Positions 8,267 through 19,438 of a stretch of 64,000 bases of DNA are shown piece by piece. Below the pieces are notes generated by a model. It had not been told where the DNA came from. It did no database searches and worked only from the letters and a program-made list of their open reading frames with translations. Made by a program: the position numbers and the translations under genes. The stretch is from Flagellimonas zhangzhouensis. GTDB taxonomy: Bacteria; Bacteroidota; Bacteroidia; Flavobacteriales; Flavobacteriaceae. The stretch is taken from assembly GCF_900102925.1 (NCBI RefSeq), contig NZ_FNKI01000001.1:372001-436000 (forward strand). The letters are read 5' to 3'. Each line of letters opens with the position of its first letter. Within the stretch, counting starts at the first letter, position 1.

Positions 8267-9934
8267 ATGACCGATCAGCAAATTGCCCATCAAGTGGTGC
8301 TGAAACCCATTGCCACAATTGCCGAAAAATTTGGGATTGATCCCGAAACCATTGATATGTATGGTAAATACAAAGCAAAAATTCCTCTGAATGCCATAGA
8401 CCGCGTAAAGGCCAAAAACAGTAATCTAATTTTGGTTTCCGCTATTTCCCCTACTCCAGCTGGCGAAGGGAAAACCACAATGTCCATCGGGCTTTCCGAA
8501 GGGCTTAACCGATTGGGAAAGAAAACGACAGTCGTATTGCGTGAACCATCCTTGGGGCCCATTTTTGGAATTAAAGGTGGTGCAACTGGTGGGGGTTACT
8601 CCCAAGTATTGCCCATGGAGGACATCAATCTGCATTTTACAGGGGATTTTTCCGCCATTGAAAAAGCGCACAACCTTTTGGCTGCGATTATTGACAATAA
8701 CATTCAGAGCAAGACCAATTCTGTAAGATTGGATCCTAGAACCATAGGTTGGAAACGGGTAATGGATATGAACGACCGTTCCCTGCGACATATTATTGTT
8801 GGGTTAGGTGGAACAACTTCTGGCGTTCCCCGTGAAACTGGTTTTGATATTACTGCTGCTTCTGAAATCATGGCGATTTTATGTCTAGCCGAAAGCTTGA
8901 CCGATTTAAAACAACGACTGGGAAATATTTTTGTGGGCTACACTTTTGATAAAGAGCCTATTTATGCCAAAGATTTAAAAGCCGAGGGGGCCATGGCCGC
9001 TTTGTTGAAAGATGCCATAAAACCTAATTTGGTACAGACGATTGAAGGGAATCCTGCTATTATTCATGGTGGACCTTTTGCCAATATTGCCCAAGGTACC
9101 AACTCCGTAATTGCTACTTTGATGGGAATGACGCATTCCGACTACACGGTTACCGAAGCAGGTTTTGGCTTTGACCTGGGAGCCGAGAAATTCTTTGATA
9201 TTAAATGCCAAAGCGCCGATTTAAAACCCAAAGCCGTGGTGCTAACCACCACCATTAGAGCCTTGAAATACCATGGAGGAGCGGATTTAAAATCCTTAAC
9301 CGAACCTGATGTGGAAGCCCTGAAAAAAGGCTTGCCCAATTTGGAAAAACACTTGGAGAACATTACCAAGTTCCATGTGGTTCCCGTTATTGCCATCAAC
9401 AAATTTATTTCTGATACGGATGAAGAGATTAAAGTCATCAAGGAACTAGCAAAATCCAAAGGTATTCGCGTTGCAGTTGCCGAGGTGTGGGCCAAAGGCG
9501 GCGAAGGTGCTTTGGAATTAGCGCAACATATAATCCACGTAGTGGAATCTGGTGCATCCGACTTTAAACCCCTTTACGATTGGAACTCCAGTGTTCAGGA
9601 TAAAATCGCCACCATTGCCACCGAAATTTATGGGGCAGAATATGTGGATTACACTGCGAAGGCCAAGGCCAATTTGCGGAAAATTTCAGATTTGGGATTG
9701 GATAACTTACCTGTATGTATTGCCAAGACCCAAAAATCACTTTCGGACAACCCTAAACTGTTGGGACGACCCAAAGACTTTATCATTACCGTCCGCGAAA
9801 TCGAGATTGCGGTCGGGGCAGGATTCTTGATTCCCATCACGGGTGACATCATGCGTATGCCAGGGTTGCCAGCGCATCCAGCATCCGAAGGCATCGACAT
9901 TAACGATGATGGGGAAATTACAGGCCTGTTTTAA
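8267..9934 (+). CDS. fhs: Formate--tetrahydrofolate ligase
   Basis: This cytoplasmic enzyme joins formate to tetrahydrofolate using ATP, giving 10-formyl-THF for purine and fMet-tRNA synthesis. The 555-residue length matches the family. The P-loop TPAGEGKTT is near residues 65-73, followed by LREPSLGPIFGIKGGATGGG, and the folate-binding part includes PVIAINKF and the C-terminal GDIMRMPGLPAHPASEGID. It appears to be a single-gene unit; a hairpin lies in its leader and a strong palindromic repeat follows the stop. A second one-carbon gene (5-formyl-THF cyclo-ligase) is at 37.8 kb. No folate or ZTP riboswitch is visible upstream. Confidence 0.97.
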   Translation: MTDQQIAHQVVLKPIATIAEKFGIDPETIDMYGKYKAKIPLNAIDRVKAKNSNLILVSAISPTPAGEGKTTMSIGLSEGLNRLGKKTTVVLREPSLGPIFGIKGGATGGGYSQVLPMEDINLHFTGDFSAIEKAHNLLAAIIDNNIQSKTNSVRLDPRTIGWKRVMDMNDRSLRHIIVGLGGTTSGVPRETGFDITAASEIMAILCLAESLTDLKQRLGNIFVGYTFDKEPIYAKDLKAEGAMAALLKDAIKPNLVQTIEGNPAIIHGGPFANIAQGTNSVIATLMGMTHSDYTVTEAGFGFDLGAEKFFDIKCQSADLKPKAVVLTTTIRALKYHGGADLKSLTEPDVEALKKGLPNLEKHLENITKFHVVPVIAINKFISDTDEEIKVIKELAKSKGIRVAVAEVWAKGGEGALELAQHIIHVVESGASDFKPLYDWNSSVQDKIATIATEIYGAEYVDYTAKAKANLRKISDLGLDNLPVCIAKTQKSLSDNPKLLGRPKDFIITVREIEIAVGAGFLIPITGDIMRMPGLPAHPASEGIDINDDGEITGLF

Positions 9935-9960
9935 TGATCTAAATTGTAATAAATGTCACC

Positions 9961-9994
9961 TCGAGCGCAGTCGAGAGGTCTCGACTGCCTCGAA
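9961..9994. repeat. Strong palindromic repeat between fhs and glyS
   Basis: The arms TCGAGCGCAGTCGAGA (9961-9976) and TCTCGACTGCCTCGA (9979-9993) pair with one mismatch around GG. It lies exactly between the converging fhs and glyS stops, so it could end transcription from both sides. The TCGAGCGCAGTCGAGA core is, from memory, a dispersed repeat in several flavobacteria. Confidence 0.65.
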
Positions 9995-10020
9995 CTGACA
10001 CCTTTGGGAAATTTGACAAC

Positions 10021-11562
10021 TTAGATTTTCTGCAACCAGTAACGCATATCCACTTCTTTGGAGATGATATCTTTCACCTCTGAAAGTTTTACACGTTTTT
10101 GGTCCATGGTATCCCTGTGGCGAATGGTCACGGTATCGTCTTCCAAAGTTTGATGATCAACGGTAACACAGAAAGGCGTTCCAGCCGCATCTTGACGACG
10201 GTAACGACGACCTACGGCATCTTTCTCATCATAATCCACATTGAAATCCCATTTCAACTCATCCACCAATTTTTGGGCCACTTCTGGTAAACCATCACGC
10301 TTCAACAATGGAAGAACAGCTACTTTGTTCGGTGCCAAAACAGCAGGAATCTTCAATACAGTTCTGGTAGAACCGTTTTCCAATTCCTCTTCTTGCAAAG
10401 AGTTTGAGAACACGGCCAAGAACATACGATCCAATCCAATGGAAGTTTCAAGTACATAAGGCACATAACTCTTGTTTTCCTCTGGATCGAAATACTGTAG
10501 TTTTTTACCTGAATATTCTTCGTGCTTGCCCAAATCGAAATCGGTACGGGAATGGATTCCCTCCAACTCTTTGAATCCGAATGGGAACTTGAATTCGATA
10601 TCAGCAGCGGCATCGGCGTAGTGCGCCAATTTTTCATGATCGTGGAAACGATAGTTATCTGATCCCATTCCTAAGGAAAGGTGCCACTTCATTCGTTTTT
10701 CTTTCCAGGCTTCGTACCACTCCATTTGGGTACCCGGTTTTATAAAGAATTGCATTTCCATCTGTTCAAACTCCCTCATACGGAAGATAAACTGACGGGC
10801 AACAATCTCATTTCGGAAGGCTTTACCAGTTTGGGCAATTCCAAAAGGAATCTTCATCCTTCCCGTTTTCTGTACATTCAAAAAGTTGACAAAAATACCT
10901 TGAGCAGTCTCAGGACGAAGGTACAGGTCCATGGCACTTTCTGCAGAAGCACCCAATTTGGTGCCGAACATCAAATTGAACTGCTTTACATCGGTCCAGT
11001 TTTTAGATCCAGTAAGCGGACAGGCAATCTCCAATTCCTCGATCAAGGCTTTCACATCGGCCAAATCCTCTTTCTCCAAAGACTGACCCATGCGTTTTAG
11101 GATGCTATCGGCTTTTTCCTGATAGTCTACCACCCTTTGATTGGTAGCCAAAAATTGCTCTTTATCAAAACTATCACCAAAACGTTTGGCAGCTTTGGTT
11201 ACTTCTTTTTCGATTTTTGCTTCGATCTTGGCCACATAGTCCTCAATCAATACATCGGCACGGTATCGCTTTTTGGAATCCTTGTTATCGATCAAAGGAT
11301 CGTTGAAGGCATCCACGTGGCCAGAGGCCTTCCAAGTGGTCGGATGCATGAAAATGGCCGCATCGATGCCCACAATGTTTTCATTGAGCTGCACCATGGC
11401 TTTCCACCAATATTCGCGAATGTTCTTTTTTAACTCGGCACCGTTCTGACCGTAATCATAAACTGCACTTAGTCCATCATAAATCTCACTGGATTGAAAT
11501 ACATAACCGTATTCCTTTGCGTGGGAGATAACCTTCTTAAAAATGTCTTCCTGATTTGCCAT
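10021..11562 (-). CDS. glyS: Glycyl-tRNA synthetase, dimeric type
   Basis: This is the class II enzyme that charges tRNA-Gly. It is the single-chain alpha2 type (513 residues), not the alpha2beta2 type of proteobacteria. Visible motifs are the N-terminal SSEIYDGLSAVYDYGQNG, motif 2 with FRNEI, the EQMEMQFF segment that recognises glycine, GLDRMF of motif 3, and the anticodon-binding domain with VDHQTLEDDTVTIRHRD near the C-terminus. The start codon lies immediately after a TTGGGC stretch. A TATTTTTG -7-like element (11567-11574) is only 5 bases before the ATG and may be fortuitous. The gene upstream on the same strand is 36 bases away. Confidence 0.97.
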   Translation of the reverse strand: MANQEDIFKKVISHAKEYGYVFQSSEIYDGLSAVYDYGQNGAELKKNIREYWWKAMVQLNENIVGIDAAIFMHPTTWKASGHVDAFNDPLIDNKDSKKRYRADVLIEDYVAKIEAKIEKEVTKAAKRFGDSFDKEQFLATNQRVVDYQEKADSILKRMGQSLEKEDLADVKALIEELEIACPLTGSKNWTDVKQFNLMFGTKLGASAESAMDLYLRPETAQGIFVNFLNVQKTGRMKIPFGIAQTGKAFRNEIVARQFIFRMREFEQMEMQFFIKPGTQMEWYEAWKEKRMKWHLSLGMGSDNYRFHDHEKLAHYADAAADIEFKFPFGFKELEGIHSRTDFDLGKHEEYSGKKLQYFDPEENKSYVPYVLETSIGLDRMFLAVFSNSLQEEELENGSTRTVLKIPAVLAPNKVAVLPLLKRDGLPEVAQKLVDELKWDFNVDYDEKDAVGRRYRRQDAAGTPFCVTVDHQTLEDDTVTIRHRDTMDQKRVKLSEVKDIISKEVDMRYWLQKI

Positions 11563-11598
11563 TGGGCAAAAATAGAATTTTACCTAAAAAGTAGCGTG

Positions 11599-12495
11599 TT
11601 ATTTCAGCTCAAATTCTGAACTGGAAAGCAATCTTTCGTCCTCAAAAACATTTAAGGTGTAAATTCCTTCGGGCAAAGACCCTTCTGGAACGGTAATGGC
11701 ATCACAAATACTGATTTCCTTGCCCGTATAAATCACCTCAACCTTTTTGCTGTAGATATTCCCACTTACAGAAACAGTGCTGGCATTATCCTCGATTACT
11801 GCCATATTGGGGTCCAAAAATTGTAGATAGAGCACTTTGATATCCCCTTTTGAGTTTGGGTCGCTCATAATGGTGACACAACCTCTTAATTTTTCAACAA
11901 CGGAAGCTTTGTTCGTTTTAATAGGTCTGCCCGCCCTCAAACGAAATCCACTACCTTCCGCGTCTTGAAGTTTCAAATAACTCTTCACCCGCAATTCACG
12001 AGCCAGTTCTTTATTGGTTTCTCGAAGTAAAGACTCCGTGCGCTCCATATTGTTGGCCCTACCCCTGAGCTCTTCCAATTGTTTTAAGGTTTCGTCATAA
12101 CGACTTGCCAACAAACTATTGTTATATCGAAGGAAGTTATTTTTCAATTTTAAACTATCGAAACTTAATTCGAGCTTGCGAAGTTCCTTGCGGGTTTCTT
12201 TCAGTTTGGTCAAACTAAAGTTCAATCGCCCTACGGAATCCATCAATTGTTGCACCCTGAACCTAGAAGTCTGCAACTCTATTTCATTCACCTCGTTCAA
12301 CCCAGATAAACGGTCCACCTCAGCACGCATCAACGTAAGATCTTTCACTAAAAGCGACTTTTCCTGCTCCAAAAACAACATCTGGTTTTTGGATTGAGCA
12401 TAGCTGTAATAAAAGGCAATGAGAATACCCACAATGACCGCTACCAATGCGGCAAAGATAATCTTGTAGTTGAAATTGTTATCTTGGGGGTTCAT
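11599..12495 (-). CDS. Membrane-anchored coiled-coil protein, function unknown
   Basis: I do not recognise a characterised family. The 298-residue protein has a short cytoplasmic N-terminus, one membrane helix (IIFAALVAVIVGILIAFYY, residues about 12-30), a long charged coiled coil from about residue 35 to 175 (repeated Leu/Glu/Lys heptads such as RKELRKLELSFDSL), and a C-terminal beta-rich domain of about 120 residues starting near LKLQDAEGSGFRLRAGRP. Similar proteins occur in Flavobacteriia, sometimes labelled as chromosome-segregation proteins because of the coiled coil alone, which is not evidence for that role. It lies 36 bases upstream of glyS on the same strand and is divergent from comF, so the two may be co-transcribed. 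Confidence 0.75.
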   Translation of the reverse strand: MNPQDNNFNYKIIFAALVAVIVGILIAFYYSYAQSKNQMLFLEQEKSLLVKDLTLMRAEVDRLSGLNEVNEIELQTSRFRVQQLMDSVGRLNFSLTKLKETRKELRKLELSFDSLKLKNNFLRYNNSLLASRYDETLKQLEELRGRANNMERTESLLRETNKELARELRVKSYLKLQDAEGSGFRLRAGRPIKTNKASVVEKLRGCVTIMSDPNSKGDIKVLYLQFLDPNMAVIEDNASTVSVSGNIYSKKVEVIYTGKEISICDAITVPEGSLPEGIYTLNVFEDERLLSSSEFELK

Positions 12496-12517
12496 GTGGT
12501 TGACAGACTACACTTAG

Positions 12518-13240
12518 ATGTATGAGATTTTGATACCAAAAAGGTTGGCTAAGATAATAAACGAGATTAACAACATCCTATTGCCAAAGGCATGTTTTGG
12601 ATGTAATGCTCAATTATATAGGGGAGAAAACGTTTTGTGTGCCGTTTGTCGACATGATGTGCCGCTCACCGATCACAACTACCTGACAGAAAACGCCGTG
12701 GACCGTATTTTTTATGGAAGAATACCAATAAAAAAGGCTGCTTCGTTCGTTTTTTTCTCCAAAAATGGCCTTGTAAAAAATTTATTGCATTGGTTAAAAT
12801 ATAAAAACCAAGAGGGCATTGGCGAGTTTTTAGGTGACTGGTGTGGAGCTTCCCTTAAAGATGACGAGGCACTAAAAAACATCGATTTAGTGGTTCCCGT
12901 TCCTTTGCACCCCAAAAAACAAAAGAAACGAGGGTACAACCAAGTAAGTCAATTTGCGCAGAAGATTGCCGAAAATCTTGGAGCAGAATTTCGGGAGGAT
13001 TTACTACTAAAAGTGACAAACACGAAAACACAAACCAAAAAAGATCGGCAATCGAGATGGTTAAATTCCAAAGACGCTTTTGATCTTAACCTAACTTCAA
13101 ATAAAAATTACCAACACATTCTTTTGGTGGATGATGTGATCACTACGGGTGCTACTATCGAATCCTGTGCTAAGAAGTTACTGCAACTAAAAGGAGTAGA
13201 AGTTTCCGTTTTGAGCATGGCGGTAGTACCTCAGGGTTAA
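12518..13240 (+). CDS. comF: ComF family phosphoribosyltransferase-like protein
   Basis: This is a cytoplasmic protein of the ComF/GntX family, which combines a zinc finger with a type I phosphoribosyltransferase fold; family members support DNA uptake in competent bacteria. The N-terminal zinc finger has paired cysteines (CFGC near 29-32, CAVC near 44-47). The PRPP-binding loop is clear near the C-terminus: ILLVDDVITTGAT. The KKRGYNQ motif (VPLHPKKQKKRGYNQVSQFA) typical of ComF is also present. The gene is divergent from the coiled-coil gene with only 22 bases between start codons, so the promoters overlap. Whether it works in competence here is inferred from the family. Confidence 0.9.
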   Translation: MYEILIPKRLAKIINEINNILLPKACFGCNAQLYRGENVLCAVCRHDVPLTDHNYLTENAVDRIFYGRIPIKKAASFVFFSKNGLVKNLLHWLKYKNQEGIGEFLGDWCGASLKDDEALKNIDLVVPVPLHPKKQKKRGYNQVSQFAQKIAENLGAEFREDLLLKVTNTKTQTKKDRQSRWLNSKDAFDLNLTSNKNYQHILLVDDVITTGATIESCAKKLLQLKGVEVSVLSMAVVPQG

Positions 13241-13304
13241 ATTTTATTAATCTTTGTCCCAATTTTTAAATTAGTTGTTTCTTTGTCGCACATTGATTTT
13301 AAGC

Positions 13305-14924
13305 ATGGTGTACTTAAAAAAATTGTTCGGTCTCCTATTTTTTACCTTTTTGGTTCTTGCCCTTTGGCAATGTGCCAAGCGAGGTTCCCCGAGTGGTGGT
13401 CCAAAAGATGTTACGCCCCCACAACTTTTAAGGGCTGAACCAGAAAATTTTACCATAAATTTTAAGGAAAAGAAAATCCGACTCTATTTTGATGAGTTGA
13501 TCAAACTTCAGGATGCACAAAATCAATTGGTTGTTTCCCCTCCGTTTAAAAACCCTGCCGAGGTTAAACCAATGGGCACCGCGAGCAAGTATATTGAGGT
13601 TATCATAAAAGACACGCTTCGGGAAAACACCACTTATACCATCAACTTTGGGCAAAGTATTGTGGACAATAATGAAGGAAATCCCAATAATTTTTTGACT
13701 TACGTTTTCTCCACTGGCGATTATATTGATTCACTCACCGTCTCTGGTGCCGTCAAAGATGCTTTTAACAGAAAGCCAGATGAATTTATCAGTGTGATGC
13801 TTTACGAAATGGACAGCACCTATACTGATTCCACGGTATATAAAAGTCCGCCTCTTTATTTAACCAGTACAGGTGACAGCCTTCCATTTTTTGAGCTTAA
13901 AAATTTGAAGGCAGGAAAATATGCGCTGTTTGGGTTGAAGGATGTAAATAAGAACAACAAATTTGACCAAGGCCAGGATAAAATCGGGTTCGTGGAAGAT
14001 ACCATTACCTTGCCTACTGATTCCATTTATTTATTGAATCTTTTTCGGGAAGAATTGAATTACAAGGCAACCGTCCCCAGTTTTTTGGCCAATAACAAGA
14101 TTATCTTTGGTTTTCAAGGCGATGAAAAGGAAATGAAAATTGAAACCTTGACCCAACTACCAGATTCGGTTCGCACCAAAATCATCAAAGAAAGAAATAA
14201 GGATACATTGAACTATTGGTTCACTCCCACAGAATTGGATTCCATCATCTTCACTGTGACCAATGAAACCGCTGCGGTAATTGATACATTTACCGTTAAG
14301 CTACGTGACCTACCAATGGATTCGCTCAAGTTAACTTCCAGTGTTCAACGAAAGTTTAATTTGGAGGACACCTTTAGTATTATGGCAAACACGCCAATTA
14401 CTGAAGTGGATACAAGTCTTATTACCTTAAATGTTAGTGATTCCATTCCAATGCAGTATTCCTATGCTTTAGATTCGTTGGAGAATAAGATAGATTTTGA
14501 CTTTGAGGCGGAACCTAATAAAAAATATTCCTTCTCGTTGTTGCCAGGAGCCGTTACAGATTTCTTTGGGATACAAAATGATACGTTGGATTACAACCTT
14601 TCCACGGGAAGTTTAGCTGACTACGGAAATCTAATAATAACTTTGGGAGGCGATGTGAAATTTCCCATACTTGTACAACTTACCAATGAAAAAGGGGAGG
14701 TAAAGCGTGAAATAAAAGCAGTTGAACCTCAAGAGTTTGAATTTAACAACTTGGATCCAGGAGAATATATTGCACGTGTAATTTTTGATGCCAATGAAAA
14801 TGGAAAATGGGATACTGGGAATTACCTGAAAAAAATACAACCCGAACGAATCAGTTATTATCCTGGAGTTATAAAAATAAGAGCCAATTGGATTGATAGA
14901 CAAAATTTTATCCTTTCAAATTAA
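13305..14924 (+). CDS. Ig-like (SbsA-type) domain lipoprotein
   Basis: This is a surface or periplasmic lipoprotein found widely in Bacteroidota. The ATG at 13305 gives a proper SPII signal (MVYLKKLFGLLFFTFLVL, lipobox ALWQC); an upstream in-frame codon at 13275 would place extra residues before it. After the Cys comes the conserved KRGSPSGGPKDVTPPQLL linker, then an SbsA/Ig-like bacterial domain (residues about 45-140). A middle transthyretin-like region contains KDVNKNNKFDQGQDKIGF, and a C-terminal copy of the same signature reads FDANENGKWDTG. These DxNxNGxxD turns look like calcium-binding loops. Total length is 539 residues. Its 3' end overlaps the converging nitrilase gene by 17 bases. 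Function unknown. Confidence 0.85.
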   Translation: MVYLKKLFGLLFFTFLVLALWQCAKRGSPSGGPKDVTPPQLLRAEPENFTINFKEKKIRLYFDELIKLQDAQNQLVVSPPFKNPAEVKPMGTASKYIEVIIKDTLRENTTYTINFGQSIVDNNEGNPNNFLTYVFSTGDYIDSLTVSGAVKDAFNRKPDEFISVMLYEMDSTYTDSTVYKSPPLYLTSTGDSLPFFELKNLKAGKYALFGLKDVNKNNKFDQGQDKIGFVEDTITLPTDSIYLLNLFREELNYKATVPSFLANNKIIFGFQGDEKEMKIETLTQLPDSVRTKIIKERNKDTLNYWFTPTELDSIIFTVTNETAAVIDTFTVKLRDLPMDSLKLTSSVQRKFNLEDTFSIMANTPITEVDTSLITLNVSDSIPMQYSYALDSLENKIDFDFEAEPNKKYSFSLLPGAVTDFFGIQNDTLDYNLSTGSLADYGNLIITLGGDVKFPILVQLTNEKGEVKREIKAVEPQEFEFNNLDPGEYIARVIFDANENGKWDTGNYLKKIQPERISYYPGVIKIRANWIDRQNFILSN

Positions 14925-15684
14925 AATCGTCTCGATCCTCCAAGAATTTTAGTTTTTCCCTAATTGTGGTGATGTGTTCTTTTTCCAAAGTCGCGTAAAG
15001 CACTTCTTCTTTTTCGGAATAGGTCAATGGCTCTCCCAACACATCATAAACAGCCGAATGACCTGGGTATTCGTATCCTAGACCATCTTTACCCAAACAA
15101 TTCACTCCAACAGCATAAGACATATTCTCGATGGCTCGTGCTTTTAACAAGGTATCCCAAGCGTTTATACGTCGAATTGGCCAATTGGCCACATAGATCA
15201 AAACATCATAATCGGAAGTGTTTCTTGCCCAAACGGGAAAACGGAGGTCATAACAAATCAACGGACAAATTCGAAATCCTTTGTACTCCAAAGTCAATCT
15301 TTCGGTTCCAGCTTTGTAGACTTTGTCCTCACCTGCTAAAGTAAAGGTGTGCTTTTTATCATAAGTTTTAAAAGTACCGTCTGGGTACACAAAAAATAAA
15401 CGGTTATAATATAATTCACCTTCTTGAATTACCACACTACCAACTAGGGCAGTATCTTTTTGAATGGCCAAATCTTGCATCCATTGAACAGTTTTCTGCC
15501 CCTCACTACTATCCAAATTCTGTGGCGTCATGGTAAACCCCGTGGTAAACATTTCAGGGAGAATTATCAGATCCACATCTTTAGATATGGCATTGATTTT
15601 TTCCTCAAACATGCCTCTATTCTTTTGAGGATTCTCCCAATGCATGGGAGATTGAATCAGCGCTATTTTGAGGGTTAATGACAT
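14908..15684 (-). CDS. Nitrilase-family amidase (omega-amidase, YafV/Nit2-like)
   Basis: This is a cytoplasmic carbon-nitrogen hydrolase of 258 residues. The catalytic triad of the family is present: Glu in ILPEMFTTGF (near residue 43), Lys in YDKKHTF (near 110) and Cys in CPLICYDLRFPVW (near 144). The M-F-x-T-G-F context and short length match the YafV/Nit2 omega-amidase branch, which hydrolyses alpha-ketoglutaramate or alpha-ketosuccinamate and so repairs transamination by-products. Its ATG abuts the stop of the ankyrin gene with no spacer, so the two are translationally close and co-transcribed. The 3' end overlaps the Ig-like gene on the other strand. Confidence 0.9.
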   Translation of the reverse strand: MSLTLKIALIQSPMHWENPQKNRGMFEEKINAISKDVDLIILPEMFTTGFTMTPQNLDSSEGQKTVQWMQDLAIQKDTALVGSVVIQEGELYYNRLFFVYPDGTFKTYDKKHTFTLAGEDKVYKAGTERLTLEYKGFRICPLICYDLRFPVWARNTSDYDVLIYVANWPIRRINAWDTLLKARAIENMSYAVGVNCLGKDGLGYEYPGHSAVYDVLGEPLTYSEKEEVLYATLEKEHITTIREKLKFLEDRDDFNLKG

Positions 15685-16161
15685 TTATTTCTGTTCTAAC
15701 AGTTGTACAAAATCTTGATTGTTTTGTTCCAAGGCATGGTCCAAGGCACTCTTTCCTTTGGCATCTTTATCTCCTGTAGTGGCGCCATTGGCCAATAACA
15801 ATTCAGCAATATCCATCTTGTTGAACATTACAGAATAAATTAGACAGTTGGCTCCCATGGCATTTTTTTGGTTTACATTGGCTCCTGCCTCAATCAAAGA
15901 TTTTGCGATATTGGCATAACCCTTAAAGCAAACCCCCATTAAAGCCGTGTTTCCAGAACCATCCAATGCATCTACTTTTGCACCTTTTTCCAATAAATAA
16001 TCAACCACATTTTTATGCCCGTAATAAGCCGCCAATAATAACGGGGTGGACCCTCTTTGGTCTTGAGATTCCAACAACTTTGGCTCCTCTTTTAAAAGTA
16101 TTTCGATGGCATTAAGATTACCACTTCGAATCTGATTAAAAAACTCTTCTTTATTGCTCAT
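15685..16161 (-). CDS. Ankyrin-repeat protein downstream of katG
   Basis: This is a 158-residue protein made almost wholly of ankyrin repeats. At least four repeats can be seen, for example GSTPLLLAAYYGHKNVVDYL, then GNTALMGVCFKGYANIAKSL, then GANCLIYSVMFNKMDIAELL, each starting after a D-x-x-G turn. I start it at the ATG at 16161 (MSNKEEFFNQ); the frame continues upstream through the terminator hairpin, which makes the longer form unlikely. Small ankyrin proteins sit next to catalase genes in other bacteria (katB-ankB in Pseudomonas, katA with ankyrin in Campylobacter) and are needed there for full catalase activity. By analogy this one may help KatG, perhaps with heme supply. Confidence 0.85.
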   Translation of the reverse strand: MSNKEEFFNQIRSGNLNAIEILLKEEPKLLESQDQRGSTPLLLAAYYGHKNVVDYLLEKGAKVDALDGSGNTALMGVCFKGYANIAKSLIEAGANVNQKNAMGANCLIYSVMFNKMDIAELLLANGATTGDKDAKGKSALDHALEQNNQDFVQLLEQK

Positions 16162-16175
16162 AGGACTGTTGAAAG

Positions 16176-16215
16176 TTATAAAAAAACTGCCACAACCTAG
16201 ATGGGTCATGGCAGT
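16176..16215 (-). terminator. Intrinsic terminator/attenuator between katG and ankyrin gene
   Basis: On the minus strand ACTGCCATGACC (16215 down to 16204) pairs with GGTTGTGGCAGT (16197 down to 16186), with two G-U pairs inside, followed by a run of six U. It lies 38 bases after the katG stop and only 15-25 bases before the ankyrin start codon. Partial read-through would give less ankyrin/nitrilase message than katG message. Confidence 0.8.
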
Positions 16216-16253
16216 CTTTAGTTTTAATTTTCTTTTTCTTTTTTCCGTTTAAA

Positions 16254-18491
<2,238 letters not shown>

Positions 18492-18569
18492 TTATAGATT
18501 CTGCTCTTGTAAAAATACAAATTAGCCAACCTGAAAAATAGATAACCAATATTAAAATACTATTAAAAA

Positions 18570-18584
18570 ATAGATATTCTCTAT
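18570..18584. promoter_or_regulatory. Possible OxyR half-site upstream of katG
   Basis: ATAG-N7-CTAT (18570-18584, arms ATAGA and TCTAT) matches half of the ATAG-N7-CTAT-N7-ATAG-N7-CTAT pattern known for OxyR. Further ATAG (18538) and CTAT (18560) copies lie towards katG, but their spacing (18 and 6 bases) is imperfect. The site is about 97 bases upstream of the katG ATG. AT-rich sequence makes chance matches likely. Confidence 0.3.
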
Positions 18585-18795
18585 GCTAAAAATACAGTGT
18601 CGAACTTTTTTATAGTGGTGATTGTGTGCTATTTAAATTTAAGAAATTCTGGACAATCTAAAAGTGTAATTTGATTGAATTTCAACTAAACATCCTACAT
18701 AATAGCACGTTATAACTTATGGGAATAAAAGAAAGGCCGCATGTTCGAAACCTACCAAAAACTATAAGTTTTCCTTAACATTAATTGGCATTCTC

Positions 18796-18830
18796 TTGAT
18801 ATAAGAATAGGTTATGACTTTCTAATTTTG
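18796..18830 (+). promoter_or_regulatory. Candidate promoter of the SYLF gene
   Basis: TTG (18796-18798) and an exact TAATTTTG match to the Bacteroidota -7 consensus TAnnTTTG (18823-18830) are 24 bases apart, slightly longer than usual. The ATG follows 24 bases after the -7 box. Confidence 0.5.
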
Positions 18831-18854
18831 GGTAAACACTAAAACAGTCTAAAA

Positions 18855-19385
18855 ATGAAAACAATAAAAGCAATTGCCTTAATGGCCGTTCTGTTGGTTG
18901 GAACTGGAGCCATGGCACAAAATAGCAAAGACAAAAAATTGATGGAGGATGCCAAAAAGGCCAAATCTTCACTTTTGGAAGCTGCTCCCAACCTAGATGG
19001 ATTTTTTAATAATTCTGCTGGATATGTAATTTTTCCGAATGTGGGAAAAGGTGGGTTTATTATTGGTGGAGCATCTGGTAATGGTGTGGTTTACGATGGT
19101 GGAACTGCCATTGGTATGGCCGACCTTAAAAAATTGAACATTGGGTTGCAAGCTGGTGGGCAAGCGATAATCGAAGTTATCTTTTTTGAATCCGATGTGG
19201 ACTTGGAACGCTTTAAGAAAGGTGATTTTCAGTTTGCGGCTGAAACTTCGGCAGTTGCCCTTAAATCGGGTATTGCCTTTAACGCCAAATACAAAGATGG
19301 CGTAGCTGTTTTTGCATTGCCAAAGGCTGGCCTTATGGCCGATGCCTCGGTAGGCGGACAAAAATTTGGTTATAAAGCTTTTTAA
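18855..19385 (+). CDS. Exported SYLF/YSC84-like lipid-binding protein
   Basis: This is a small secreted protein of 176 residues. A signal peptide ends at AMAQ (residue 22). The mature part is the SYLF (Ysc84) domain: an N-terminal helix LMEDAKKAKSSLLEAAPNLDGFF, then SAGYVIFPNVGKGGFIIGGASGNGVVYDG, and the repeated glycine-rich strands to the C-terminus ADASVGGQKFGYKAF. In eukaryotes the SYLF domain binds phosphoinositides; in bacteria the family is secreted and its role is not established. A TAnnTTTG promoter precedes it and a strong bidirectional terminator follows, so it is a single-gene unit divergent from katG. Confidence 0.88.
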   Translation: MKTIKAIALMAVLLVGTGAMAQNSKDKKLMEDAKKAKSSLLEAAPNLDGFFNNSAGYVIFPNVGKGGFIIGGASGNGVVYDGGTAIGMADLKKLNIGLQAGGQAIIEVIFFESDVDLERFKKGDFQFAAETSAVALKSGIAFNAKYKDGVAVFALPKAGLMADASVGGQKFGYKAF

Positions 19386-19406
19386 GTTATACCAACAAAA
19401 AAAAGT

Positions 19407-19431
19407 AAAGCCCCTTTAAAGGGGCTTTTTT
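19407..19431. terminator. Bidirectional intrinsic terminator
   Basis: AAAGCCCC-TTTAAA-GGGGCTTTTTT forms a perfect stem with A-run and U-run on the two sides. It lies between the converging SYLF gene (+) and the lamin-tail lipoprotein gene (-) and can serve both. Confidence 0.9.
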
Positions 19432-19438
19432 AGTGCTA

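Noticed and set aside
11567..11574. TATTTTTG as the glyS promoter -7 box
   Set aside because: It lies 5 bases before the start codon, leaving almost no leader, and has no -33 partner.
14908..14924. Overlap of Ig-like and nitrilase genes as a sign of a wrong frame
   Set aside because: Both proteins are complete with expected ends; a 17-base 3' overlap of converging genes is common.
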